NCBI GenBank assembly: GCA_017939155.1 | Contig: JAGAZZ010000046.1 | Coordinates: 1 to 52,174 of the forward strand | Direction: 5' to 3' | DNA from: Alphaproteobacteria bacterium | Lineage (GTDB): Bacteria > Pseudomonadota > Alphaproteobacteria > RF32 > CAG-239 | Length of the DNA stretch: 52,174 bases | Part shown: piece after piece, positions 31,010 to 39,165 of the stretch | Numbering within the stretch: the stretch's first letter is position 1 | How the letters are laid out: every line of letters begins with the position of its first letter | Notes under the pieces: model-generated | Seen by the model: the letters and a program-made list of their open reading frames with translations, nothing else | Told to the model about the DNA's origin: nothing | The model's database searches: none | Position numbers and translations under genes: made by a program

Positions 31010-31627
31010 ATGACAAAAAAGTATAATTTATTTTTAACCATTTTGGCGATATTTACAGCCGCAAATGTTAATCTTGCACAAGCCGAATGTGATGGCTTTT
31101 ATATTGCCGGTCGTGCCGGATTTGCAAAATATGAAGTTGAGGACAGCAGGAGCGGTGTTTCTAACAGTCACTCTAACTACGTTGTTGATAAAAGAAGATT
31201 TATGGCCAGCGGTGCTCTCGGATACAGATACGAACATTTCAGAGGTGAACTTGAATATGTTTGGAGAAAGAAGAACTCTGCCAATGTTACGGAAATAACC
31301 GAAGGCAAGTTTAAATCGGAATCATATATGTTTGTCGTATACTATGATTTTTTCCCTTACACTTGGTTTACCCCCTTTGTTAACGCCGGTCTTGGCTACA
31401 CACGTAGCAAACTATCATTTAAGAACAAAATTGTTGACGTTAGCTACGGGCCCAAAGATGACAGCTTTACATGGTCTTTAGGTGCCGGTATTTCTGCAAA
31501 AGTGACAAACAGATTTAACGTTGACCTAGGATACAGATATTATGATATGGGAGAATTATCTCAACATAATGGCAAAACTGATGTTACAGACCAAGAAATC
31601 TATCTAGGCTTAAGATACGTTTTATAA
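31010..31627 (+). CDS. Small outer-membrane beta-barrel protein
   Basis: The 205-residue product has a signal peptide cut after NLAQA and alternating beta strands with aromatic girdles (GFYIAGRAGFAKYEV, 'SGALGYRYEHFRGELEYVW', 'FTPFVNAGLGYTRSKLSF', 'WSLGAGISAKVTNRFNVDLGYRYYDM') and a C-terminal strand ending YLGLRYVL. This is the layout of eight-stranded OmpA-, Opa- or Omp25-like barrels. CGGAG lies upstream of the ATG, and a -10-like TATTAT sits at 30958-30963 in very AT-rich DNA. It appears monocistronic. The function is probably structural or adhesive; this is not decided. Confidence 0.85.
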   Translation: MTKKYNLFLTILAIFTAANVNLAQAECDGFYIAGRAGFAKYEVEDSRSGVSNSHSNYVVDKRRFMASGALGYRYEHFRGELEYVWRKKNSANVTEITEGKFKSESYMFVVYYDFFPYTWFTPFVNAGLGYTRSKLSFKNKIVDVSYGPKDDSFTWSLGAGISAKVTNRFNVDLGYRYYDMGELSQHNGKTDVTDQEIYLGLRYVL

Positions 31628-31709
31628 GATAAAAACAAACGAAACGCTTGCATTATCAATTTTATGGCATTAGCCTGATTTTATAAGAAATTGATTTTGG
31701 AGCAGAATA

Positions 31710-33116
31710 ATGGTTAATAAATTATTTGGAACTGACGGAGTCAGAGGCGTTGCAAACCTTTATCCGATGAATGCGTCTTTTGCTTTTAATTTAGCAGAAG
31801 TATTAAGCTCTTTGGTTTGCACGGATAAAAAAAGAGTCGCTATCGGCAAAGATACCCGCGTTTCGGGCGATATGCTTGAAGCCGCGCTTAGTGCCGGATT
31901 TACAGCAAACGGTGTTACCGTTGTGTCGTTAGGGGTTGTTCCCACACCTCTTGTTACTCTGAAAACTCCGTCGTTGGATGTTGATATGGCGTTAATGATT
32001 ACAGCTTCACATAACCCATATCACGACAACGGCATAAAACTTATTGATAAACACGGCAATAAATTCTCTGATAAGTTTTATGCTGAAATTGAAGGGCTTT
32101 TAGATAATAAAGAACAAAAAAATAATAACACCACCGATAATAATAAGAATAATGGCAATAACAACAACGAACAACAAAATAAAAGCCCTTCTCCCCTCGG
32201 GGTTATTATTAAAGACGAGAATGTTATTGAAGATTACATTCAAAATATGCGCGATATAGCCCCTAATTATAAAGCTTTTGAGGGACTTCGAATTGTTATT
32301 GACTGCGCAAACGGAGCTTATCACTATATTTTTCCACAAACATTTAAAGATTTAGGAGCCGGCGTCATTGCCATCAACAACGCGCCTGACGGATACAATA
32401 TAAATAAAGACTGCGGCTCTCAGCATACAGAGCAATTGTCTGAAACAGTTAAAGGCGCGCACGCCCATTTTGGAGTCGCTGTTGACGGTGATGGCGATAG
32501 AATCATTTTAGTTGACAATAATGGCAGAGTTATTGATGGCGACCAGTTGCTTTGTTTTTTGGCTCAATATTTAAAAAAACACGAACAATTAAAAAACAAC
32601 ACTGTCATCAGCACGGAATGGTCTAATCTCGGAATGGGAAAATATCTACAAGAAAAAGGCTTTAACTACTACAAAAGCAAAGTTGGTGAAAGATATGTTA
32701 TTGATTTAATGAAAGAAAAAGAAAGTTCTTTAGGCGGTGAGCTGGTTGGTCATATTGTTCTTTCCGACTATGCCAAAAGCGGGGACGCTTTAGCCACCGC
32801 AATTATTTTAGCTTTAGCCTACTTGGAAGACGGGCGTCCTATGAGTGAAATTTTTCCGCTTTTTACCCCCTATCCTTGCATTATTGAGAATATCAGATTT
32901 TCTACCAAAGACTATATGTCTGAGAGCATTGAGCATGATGATGTTAGAGAAGCTTTAGCACACGCTAAAGAAGCTTTAGGCACCGACAGCAACTTAATTG
33001 CCCGCAAATCAGGCACAGAGCCGGTTATAAAACTTCGCGTAGAAGGAAAAGACGAATCGCTTGTAAAAAAACTGGCCGGTGAATTAAAAGAGCTTATTTT
33101 AAAATATCAAAAGTAG
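31710..33116 (+). CDS. glmM: Phosphoglucosamine mutase with an Asn-rich insertion
   Basis: GlmM converts glucosamine-6-phosphate to glucosamine-1-phosphate for UDP-GlcNAc, feeding peptidoglycan and lipid A. The 468-residue product has the start KLFGTDGVRGVAN, the phosphoserine loop ITASHNP with Ser100, the metal loop VDGDGDRIILVD, the sugar-binding 'LGGELVGHIV' and the phosphate-binding RKSGTEPVIKLRVEG. All are intact. Residues about 132-165 are an unusual low-complexity insert dominated by Asn, Lys and Gln, on the surface between the first domain and the second, which makes the protein about 20-25 residues longer than usual. The ATG follows GGAG. A strong terminator follows. Confidence 0.96.
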   Translation: MVNKLFGTDGVRGVANLYPMNASFAFNLAEVLSSLVCTDKKRVAIGKDTRVSGDMLEAALSAGFTANGVTVVSLGVVPTPLVTLKTPSLDVDMALMITASHNPYHDNGIKLIDKHGNKFSDKFYAEIEGLLDNKEQKNNNTTDNNKNNGNNNNEQQNKSPSPLGVIIKDENVIEDYIQNMRDIAPNYKAFEGLRIVIDCANGAYHYIFPQTFKDLGAGVIAINNAPDGYNINKDCGSQHTEQLSETVKGAHAHFGVAVDGDGDRIILVDNNGRVIDGDQLLCFLAQYLKKHEQLKNNTVISTEWSNLGMGKYLQEKGFNYYKSKVGERYVIDLMKEKESSLGGELVGHIVLSDYAKSGDALATAIILALAYLEDGRPMSEIFPLFTPYPCIIENIRFSTKDYMSESIEHDDVREALAHAKEALGTDSNLIARKSGTEPVIKLRVEGKDESLVKKLAGELKELILKYQK

Positions 33117-33132
33117 ATTTGATTGTATTCAA

Positions 33133-33158
33133 AGCGGCGAGAAATTCGCCGCTTTTTT
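33133..33158 (+). terminator. Intrinsic terminator of glmM
   Basis: An 8-bp GC-rich stem (33133-33140 with 33146-33153) with a 5-nt loop is followed by a run of six T. It lies 16 nt past the glmM stop codon, before the convergent TPR gene. Confidence 0.9.
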
Positions 33159-33193
33159 AATCCCGACTGTTTTGATATTGTTACGAAAAATAT

Positions 33194-34978
33194 TTACTCC
33201 GTTATGTCGTTCAAGCTATGCAGACTTTGTTTGATATTTTCATCTTTAATCGTCAAAGCCGAAGTGTTTTTTAAACCATTTTCTATTTTATTTTTTACAT
33301 TTTTTATATTTAGCTCTTTTTCTTCATCCTTTTGACTTAATGCTTGTTTCCAAAGAAAAACGGCTTCATTTTTGCGACCGCCGAACCAATACGCATCGCC
33401 TAAATGGTCACTAATAATAGCATTTTGCGGATTTAATTCAGAGGCTTTTTCCAAATATAATATAGCATTTTTATAATCTCCGGTTTTAAAGTATACCCAC
33501 CCAAGGCTATCCATAATCACGCCGTCATTTGGTTCCTTTTCATAAGCCTCCAAGATATAAGACACAGCTTTATCAACATTTGTATTATTTTTTAACCAAC
33601 TGTAACCGAGATAATTTAAAACCTGCGGATGTCTATTGCTTAATTTTAGGGCTTTTTCGAGATTTTGTTCAGCTTTGGACCACTCGTTGTTTTTATCATA
33701 AGATACAGCTAGAGCATAATATACCTGCCAATAGCGTTCACTTTCATAAAAAATTGTGCTTATCGCTTCGTTGTAATATTTGATTGCATCATCCTGATGA
33801 TTGCTAACACGCAAGATGTCCCCTAAATTAAATAATATTTGAAAATTATTCGGATTTTCACGTGACAAGCGCTTTAACACCTTTACAGCTTCGTCATATT
33901 TTTTTTCATAAGAGAGATTATTTGCTTTTTGGATTTGAGCAGAAAAAAACATTTCTGATTTCTTATTAATCGTGTCATAATATTTATTAGCCTCTTGATA
34001 CATCATACGCTCTTCGCACAAATTAGCTAATGCCATTTTTGCTATATCGTTGTTTTTATTAAAATATTGAGAAATAGCCATATACATTTGCGCATATTCA
34101 TAACCAATCGGAACAGATTTAAACAGCAGAGCAATTTCTAAAAAGACCTCGCTTATGCCGGTATCAGGGTTTTTAACAATTGGTGCGACCGATGGCTTTT
34201 CTTCTTTAACTTTTTCACGTAAACTGATTAACAGCTCTTTCATCTGATTTGATTGGTAATATTTTGAAACAAGCGCTATTGCTTTGTCTTTTTGATTTTG
34301 ACGAACATAAAAGTTTGAAATCAGTTGGAGCGCACGAAATGACATATCGTCAGCTTGATTATTGATAATCGTTTCATAATATTTCCGCGCTGTTTTCGGC
34401 TCATTAAAATATTCTGCAATTAAACCGCTATGAAGATTATATACGGTTTTAAGCTCATCGGCGAAAGATATTTTTTCCATTTCCGCTTTTGCTTTTACAT
34501 AATCGTTTTCGCCCACATAGCTCCAGGCATTAAATAAAGGGGTAATCAGGTTATTATATGCTTTTTCATCAATTTTTTGCAAATAACTTCTTGAAAGTCT
34601 GTAATTTTTATGTTTAAAGGCATGAACAGCTCTAATAACGTCAATAAAATTATTTTCATCACCATTTTGACGGGCAAGATTAGCGTATTTGATAGCCTGG
34701 TCGATATTACCTTCTGAAGCTAGTATAATGTATGTTTTGCCTAAAAGGTCATCATTAACCATTCCTTTTTCCATAGTTTTAACATAATACATAGCCGCGC
34801 TGCTATAGTCCTGTCTGATATGGGCTATTCTTCCAGCAAGATAACTTCCATAAACGGAATCTTCTTCTTTTATATAAGCATAATGAGGTTCTTTAGGATG
34901 GTTAATAAAATTTCCCGTGCAGGAATTAAAAAAACCTATTCCGCTCAATAAGGCTATGATGTAACTTGCTCTTAACAT
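33194..34978 (-). CDS. TPR-repeat lipoprotein
   Basis: The 594-residue product begins with a lipoprotein signal (MLRASYIIALLSGIGFFNSC, Cys20) and then consists mostly of tetratricopeptide repeats. The clearest are in the C-terminal half (NYLGYSWLKNNTNVDKAVSYI, 'GVIMDSLGWVYFKTGDYKNA', 'ISDHLGDAYWFGGRKNEAV'). Similar lipidated TPR proteins are widespread in Alphaproteobacteria, and the last repeats are their most conserved part. It is expected to sit in the outer membrane facing the periplasm as a scaffold. It is divergent from the uracil-DNA glycosylase gene. No enzymatic motif is present. Confidence 0.85.
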   Translation of the reverse strand: MLRASYIIALLSGIGFFNSCTGNFINHPKEPHYAYIKEEDSVYGSYLAGRIAHIRQDYSSAAMYYVKTMEKGMVNDDLLGKTYIILASEGNIDQAIKYANLARQNGDENNFIDVIRAVHAFKHKNYRLSRSYLQKIDEKAYNNLITPLFNAWSYVGENDYVKAKAEMEKISFADELKTVYNLHSGLIAEYFNEPKTARKYYETIINNQADDMSFRALQLISNFYVRQNQKDKAIALVSKYYQSNQMKELLISLREKVKEEKPSVAPIVKNPDTGISEVFLEIALLFKSVPIGYEYAQMYMAISQYFNKNNDIAKMALANLCEERMMYQEANKYYDTINKKSEMFFSAQIQKANNLSYEKKYDEAVKVLKRLSRENPNNFQILFNLGDILRVSNHQDDAIKYYNEAISTIFYESERYWQVYYALAVSYDKNNEWSKAEQNLEKALKLSNRHPQVLNYLGYSWLKNNTNVDKAVSYILEAYEKEPNDGVIMDSLGWVYFKTGDYKNAILYLEKASELNPQNAIISDHLGDAYWFGGRKNEAVFLWKQALSQKDEEKELNIKNVKNKIENGLKNTSALTIKDENIKQSLHSLNDITE

Positions 34979-35065
34979 ATATTGTCCGTTTCCTTATGTA
35001 ATATTAACATATTTTATCATTTTATGCTTAACTTTAAACTAAATTTATTATATTTGTGTAAATAA

Positions 35066-35094
35066 TTGCTTTATATTGCAATAAAAAGTATAAT
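35066..35094 (+). promoter_or_regulatory. Promoter of the uracil-DNA glycosylase gene, decides its start
   Basis: TTGCTT (35066-35071), a 17-bp spacer and TATAAT (35089-35094) give a near-consensus sigma-70 promoter. Transcription should begin near 35101, which excludes the ATG at 35095 and leaves the ATG at 35113 with a very short leader. Confidence 0.7.
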
Positions 35095-35112
35095 ATGTAT
35101 AAACTGCTAGCA

Positions 35113-35916
35113 ATGGATAAACAAATTAACATACAAGAAGCTCTTGACTGGTATATTTGGGCAGGCGTTACAGAAACCTGCTCGGATGAGGTATGCGCCT
35201 TTAATAAAGAAAATCAGCCTGTCATCCCTAAAACTTCGGTTTCGGTTGGGCGTCCGTCTGCACCTGTGGCTCAGGTTCAGGCTTCCGGCGCATTGGCTTT
35301 ATCTTCATCCACTGCTTTAAAAAACGCCAAAGATGTTTGTTTGAAAGCAACCTCTCTTGAAGAACTTAGAAAATTGCTTGAAAACTTTGATGGTTGCAAT
35401 TTAAAAAATACGGCGGCTTCCACTGTTTTCGGAGATGGTTCGAATAAAGCTAAAATTATGCTCATCGGAGAAGCTCCGGGAGCTGATGAAGATAGAATCG
35501 GCAAACCATTTGTAGGCAGATGCGGCAAATTACTGGATAAAATGTTTACAGCAATTGAGCTAAATCGCGCTGATTGCTATATCACAAACGTTTTACCATG
35601 GCGTCCGCCGGGGAACAGAACGCCTACTGATGATGAAATTGCCGTTTGTTTACCTTTTTTAAAAAGACAAATTGAGTTGATTGAGCCGGATTTTCTTTTG
35701 CTTTTGGGCGGAATTGCGTTGAAATCGGTTATGGATTGTGCTGATTCAATTTCACGAACAAGAGGAAAATGGTTAGAATATTCGATTTCATCACAAAAAA
35801 CAGCTTACGTTCTTGCGACTTATCATCCTTCTTATTTATTAAGAAGTACCGCACAAAAATCAAAAGTTTGGGCTGATTTGTTACGTCTAAAGAAGAAAAT
35901 TGAAGAAACAAGCTAG
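35113..35916 (+). CDS. Uracil-DNA glycosylase, family 4-like
   Basis: This enzyme removes uracil from DNA. The 267-residue product has motif A, GEAPGADEDRIGKPFVG, then 'ITNVLPWRPPGNRTPT', and motif B around ATYHPSYLL. Family 4 enzymes usually hold a 4Fe-4S cluster on four cysteines. Here only those in 'DGCNLK' and 'IAVCLPFL' are seen; the partner of the first is Phe, and the position before RPPGNR is Trp. This is a form known from Alphaproteobacteria and suggests loss of the cluster. The first 80 residues include a Ser/Ala/Pro/Val-rich linker. ATG 35113 is chosen because the promoter ends too close to the earlier ATG 35095. No ribosome-binding site is visible. Confidence 0.88.
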   Translation: MDKQINIQEALDWYIWAGVTETCSDEVCAFNKENQPVIPKTSVSVGRPSAPVAQVQASGALALSSSTALKNAKDVCLKATSLEELRKLLENFDGCNLKNTAASTVFGDGSNKAKIMLIGEAPGADEDRIGKPFVGRCGKLLDKMFTAIELNRADCYITNVLPWRPPGNRTPTDDEIAVCLPFLKRQIELIEPDFLLLLGGIALKSVMDCADSISRTRGKWLEYSISSQKTAYVLATYHPSYLLRSTAQKSKVWADLLRLKKKIEETS

Positions 35917-36006
35917 AAAAGATATTTTTTATTTTCTGATAATTAATAAAAATTAAACTATCTTCATATATGATGAGCTCATAAAAATAAGTTATGAGGT
36001 TTTAAC

Positions 36007-36762
36007 ATGAGCAAATCTATCAAGTTTTTATCGGTTTTATTATCGGGTATCGTTTTTTGTCTGCCGGCTTTAGCTGCGGGAAATGCACCAAGTGTCGCAT
36101 CTAATGAAGTAAAAAAAGAACCGACCACGCGTCCGGATGCCGTTATTTTTAAAATACATGACGTTACGCCGGTTTCCAGCGATGGCGTTGTCACGGGGTG
36201 TGACTTTTCAGTAACCCTTTACAACCGTACGGCAATAAACTTTCGTTCATTTACAATAGATTTGCAATGGAACGATGTTGTTGATGAACGCTTTAAGTTT
36301 AACAAATATGTCGAATCTGTTTTAGGTGCTGAAGAAGCCGCCAAACAAAAGAGCTTATTAGGCGAAGATGTTGTTGCTGCCCCGTTAAGAACAGCAATAA
36401 CGGTTAATGCTTTCGGAGCTGATAAACAAATTACTGTTAAATCACATGTTAACAACGAAAAATGTTATTTAATGCTAAGCAAAGCCTCTTATAGCGTTTC
36501 ACCTTGTGATATTGCACGCAATCTTGACAGCAACAGCGGTCTGGGTCTTAATAATGGAGAAAAAGAATGCACTAAGCTGTTCCAGCTTGTCAGTACCTCG
36601 AATCCGGAATATTTTGGTCAGTTTAAGAAAATCTCTGCAACAGAAATTGCTGCTCAAAATAAAGCAACAGAAACAAGAGAGCTTTCTGATATTGATGTTG
36701 TTATTCAAAAGATTGTTGAGAATCTTGGCGCTTCCGATAAGACTTTAACCAACATTAACTAA
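36007..36762 (+). CDS. Secreted protein with three patterned cysteines, first of a tandem pair
   Basis: I do not recognise this 251-residue protein. It has a signal peptide (MSKSIKFLSVLLSGIVFCLPALAA). The mature part contains a C-x-F-S-V strand with Cys65, followed after about 88 residues by Cys153-Tyr and Cys167, with strand-rich sequence between. The next gene shows the same cysteine pattern, so the two appear to be diverged duplicates. The last 60 residues are helical. GAGG lies upstream of the ATG, and the next gene follows after 13 nt, so they share an operon. A periplasmic or surface beta-sandwich with one disulfide is plausible. The function is unknown. Confidence 0.75.
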   Translation: MSKSIKFLSVLLSGIVFCLPALAAGNAPSVASNEVKKEPTTRPDAVIFKIHDVTPVSSDGVVTGCDFSVTLYNRTAINFRSFTIDLQWNDVVDERFKFNKYVESVLGAEEAAKQKSLLGEDVVAAPLRTAITVNAFGADKQITVKSHVNNEKCYLMLSKASYSVSPCDIARNLDSNSGLGLNNGEKECTKLFQLVSTSNPEYFGQFKKISATEIAAQNKATETRELSDIDVVIQKIVENLGASDKTLTNIN

Positions 36763-36775
36763 AAGGGAAACCAAA

Positions 36776-37450
36776 ATGCAACGAATCGTCTTTACATTTT
36801 GGACTGTTTTTTTTCTCTTGTTTTGTTGTGTGCCGGTTTTTTCACAAGTTCTTGATGATGAAGAACTTGCTGAACCTAAGGCTAATGCCGCCTCAGCCCC
36901 TATTCTTGATGAAGTGGATGAAGATGAGGCGTTGTTTAACGAAATGTTTAGTGACTATTCCGAAACCGAACGCGATATTACTAAAGTTAAAACATTTAAT
37001 GATTCTATGGATAGAGCCGCAGATATTATAAATCGTACTGATGCAACAGCTCCTTTGCCTGAAGAACAAAAAGCTTTACCCCCTTTGGAGGGAGATATGT
37101 CTATCGGTTTGCTTGAGGGAAGTTTTAAGATTTTTAAAGATATAAGCGGACAAACCGCTTGTTCGTTCAGTGTGATATTAAAATCTGATATGAATCGGGT
37201 TTTGAAGATGATGGGGTTAAATATGTTTTATAAACAAAGAACTTTTGCCTTTCTTTTCAAAGATGTACCCGCGTACGGCACCCAAATCAGAAACATTACA
37301 ACAAGAGGGGATATTTGCTATACTTTAGCCGGCGAGCCGGATATTGGTATTCATTTATGTAAAATTTACGGACCTATAGCCCCCGGAAATGAGTGCGTCA
37401 GGAGATTAAAATGGGTTGAAAAACTCCGTGACGATAGGCAAAAAAAATAA
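36776..37450 (+). CDS. Secreted protein with the same cysteine pattern, second of the pair
   Basis: The 224-residue product has a signal peptide (MQRIVFTFWTVFFLLFCCVPVFS), then an acidic, Ala/Pro-rich, probably disordered segment (residues 25-105). A compact domain follows with Cys129 in ACSFSV, Cys181-Tyr and Cys195. The 14-residue distance between the last two cysteines equals that in the preceding protein, and both have 'FKI' just before the first. I read this as a diverged tandem duplicate. No known family is recognised. AAGGG lies upstream. The gene ends before a weak hairpin and a new promoter. Confidence 0.75.
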   Translation: MQRIVFTFWTVFFLLFCCVPVFSQVLDDEELAEPKANAASAPILDEVDEDEALFNEMFSDYSETERDITKVKTFNDSMDRAADIINRTDATAPLPEEQKALPPLEGDMSIGLLEGSFKIFKDISGQTACSFSVILKSDMNRVLKMMGLNMFYKQRTFAFLFKDVPAYGTQIRNITTRGDICYTLAGEPDIGIHLCKIYGPIAPGNECVRRLKWVEKLRDDRQKK

Positions 37451-37477
37451 TTTTGCATAAAATTTTGACAAAAAACC

Positions 37478-37506
37478 TTGAAAACCTTCGGTTTTTAGGG
37501 TATAAT
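37478..37506 (+). promoter_or_regulatory. Near-consensus promoter of the small membrane protein gene
   Basis: TTGAAA (37478-37483), a 17-bp spacer and TATAAT (37501-37506) form a strong sigma-70 promoter. The spacer contains a short palindrome with a T run that could also end the preceding operon. The start point near 37513 rules out an upstream TTG at 37512 as the start codon. Confidence 0.75.
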
Positions 37507-37538
37507 TTTGCTTGGAAACAAATTATTTTTTTATAGAT

Positions 37539-37868
37539 ATGAATAACTTCAAAGAGGGGATTTTCTCCTTTATCTGGGCGGCGATATGCGCTTGGATAAC
37601 TGTTTGGGTTTTAGTTTATCTGAACTCAAAAATTGGCTATGCGGATGATTTCTTCCCATTCCTTGTGAATTTTTTTCACAATCATGGGTTTAGCGTCAGA
37701 AGAATTTTTTTCTTCGTGTTCTTCCTTGTCTATTGGTGGACCGGAATACACAAATTCTTCGGCAATGTCTTACTCATGTTAATAGGATGGGGAGCTTTAA
37801 TCTTCATCGTGGCACTAATCGTTTTTCTCGGCTTCCACTTTTTGCGGTGGATTTCCGGGACGGTGTAG
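37539..37868 (+). CDS. Small polytopic membrane protein upstream of tolQ
   Basis: The 109-residue product is almost entirely hydrophobic, with about three membrane helices (residues 7-27, 51-70 and 76-98), an HNHGFSVRR loop and many aromatics. I do not recognise it. ATG 37539 is chosen because the promoter excludes TTG 37512; no ribosome-binding site is obvious. It is bounded by its own promoter and a strong terminator, so it is a separate unit from tolQRA although it lies just upstream, where ybgC often lies in other bacteria. Confidence 0.65.
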   Translation: MNNFKEGIFSFIWAAICAWITVWVLVYLNSKIGYADDFFPFLVNFFHNHGFSVRRIFFFVFFLVYWWTGIHKFFGNVLLMLIGWGALIFIVALIVFLGFHFLRWISGTV

Positions 37869-37872
37869 AAAG

Positions 37873-37913
37873 AAGTTGTTTTTTAGGGTTAACCTAAAGA
37901 ACAACTTTTTTTT
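37873..37913 (+). terminator. Strong intrinsic terminator before tolQ
   Basis: A 15-bp stem with one G-T wobble (37873-37887 with 37893-37907) and a 5-nt loop runs into a tract of eight T. It separates the small membrane protein gene from tolQRA. Confidence 0.9.
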
Positions 37914-37990
37914 GTTTTGATTAGTTGATTTTTTACAATTATATGATAAAGCTAAATTTATCTGGTGTTATTTGATAAAAAGAGGAAAAT

Positions 37991-38725
37991 ATGGAAACAG
38001 AGGTTGCTAACGAAGTTGTAAATCAATTTTCAATGTGGGATATGGTGTGGTCGTCTGACTTAATCACTAAAGCGGTTATGATTGGGTTGATTGCCGCTTC
38101 GGTTTGGTCTTGGGCGATTATTTTTGAAAAATTCAATACCTTACGCCAAGTTAAAAGACTTTCTAAATTATTTGAAGAACGGTTTTGGTCTGGTGGGTCT
38201 TTAGATAAATTATATGATTCTATCGGCAACCCGCAAGACCCGATGTCTGCGATGTTTGTTGCCGCAATGAAAGAATGGCGCCGGACAAATATTTTAAAAT
38301 CCAAAACGGACAGGGGCTTAAGAGGCGTTTCTCTGCAACAGCGAATCGAAAAATCTATGATGGTTTCAATGGATAAAGAGCTTGATGAACTTGATAACCA
38401 TTTAGGCTTTTTGGCTTCCACCGGCTCGGTTGCCCCGTTGGTTGGTTTGTTTGGAACGGTTTGGGGTATTATCTCCTGCTTTAATGCTATTGCTGCCACC
38501 CAAAGCAACTCTTTAACCTCAATTGCTCCGGGTATTGCCGAAGCGTTGTTTACCACCGCATTTGGCTTGATTGCGGCAATTCCTGCCTATGTTGCTTATA
38601 ATATTATCACTTCTGATATTGAACGTTACGCTAAAAAATTAGAAAACTTTATGGCGGAGTTTTCCAGCATTCTTTCAAGAGAGATTGATGATAACGCCAT
38701 TAAAGCTGAAATGGCCGGAGAATAA
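37991..38725 (+). CDS. tolQ: Tol-Pal system proton channel subunit TolQ
   Basis: TolQ with TolR uses the proton gradient to energise TolA during outer-membrane constriction. The 244-residue product shows the MotA/TolQ/ExbB domain: a first helix (MIGLIAASVWSWAIIFEKF), a cytoplasmic loop, and the paired helices LGFLASTGSVAPLVGLFGTVWGI and 'EALFTTAFGLIAAIPAYVAYN'. The start has GAGGAA upstream. tolR overlaps its stop codon and tolA follows. The presence of tolA distinguishes it from ExbB. Confidence 0.95.
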   Translation: METEVANEVVNQFSMWDMVWSSDLITKAVMIGLIAASVWSWAIIFEKFNTLRQVKRLSKLFEERFWSGGSLDKLYDSIGNPQDPMSAMFVAAMKEWRRTNILKSKTDRGLRGVSLQQRIEKSMMVSMDKELDELDNHLGFLASTGSVAPLVGLFGTVWGIISCFNAIAATQSNSLTSIAPGIAEALFTTAFGLIAAIPAYVAYNIITSDIERYAKKLENFMAEFSSILSREIDDNAIKAEMAGE

Positions 38726-39150
38726 TGATGGCTTTGGGAAACGGAAGAACAAGCAGGCGCAACAGCCGTCGAAATGCCAACATCAATATGACAAACCTGA
38801 TGGATGTTATGATGGTGTTGCTGGTGGTCTTTATGGTGGCCGCTCCTTTAATGACTTCCGGTATTCCGCTTGATTTACCTAAAGTCGGTGGCGGAACCTT
38901 AAACGGAAAAGAAACATCAATCAATATTAGTGTTGATAAGGATGGTTTTTATTATATCGGGCAAAGCGTTATTGAGCCAGAAACGATTATTGACAAGATT
39001 ATGGCTATCAAGGGGGAAAATCAGGATGTTACAATTACAATTTCCGGCGATGCCTCTTCCGCATACGGCAGTGTTATCGGCTTAATGGCATTACTTAAAG
39101 AGGCCGGATTTTCCAAAGTCGGTTTAAAAACCGAAGCTCGAAAAAAATAA
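38725..39150 (+). CDS. tolR: Tol-Pal system protein TolR
   Basis: TolR is the single-helix partner of TolQ. The 141-residue product has a basic cytoplasmic N-terminus, a membrane helix carrying the proton-path Asp (MTNLMDVMMVLLVVFMVAAP) and a periplasmic domain with 'ITISGDASSAYGSVIGLMALLKEAGFSKVGL', typical of ExbD/TolR. Two adjacent ATG codons (38725 and 38728) are possible; GGAG is 4 or 7 nt away, so the second may be used. The start overlaps the tolQ stop codon. Confidence 0.94.
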   Translation: MMALGNGRTSRRNSRRNANINMTNLMDVMMVLLVVFMVAAPLMTSGIPLDLPKVGGGTLNGKETSINISVDKDGFYYIGQSVIEPETIIDKIMAIKGENQDVTITISGDASSAYGSVIGLMALLKEAGFSKVGLKTEARKK

Positions 39151-39165
39151 TTCGGAAGAGTTTTG

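Noticed and set aside
37465..37470. Perfect TTGACA as the -35 box for the TATAAT at 37501
   Set aside because: The spacing is 30 bp; TTGAAA at 37478 gives the correct 17 bp.
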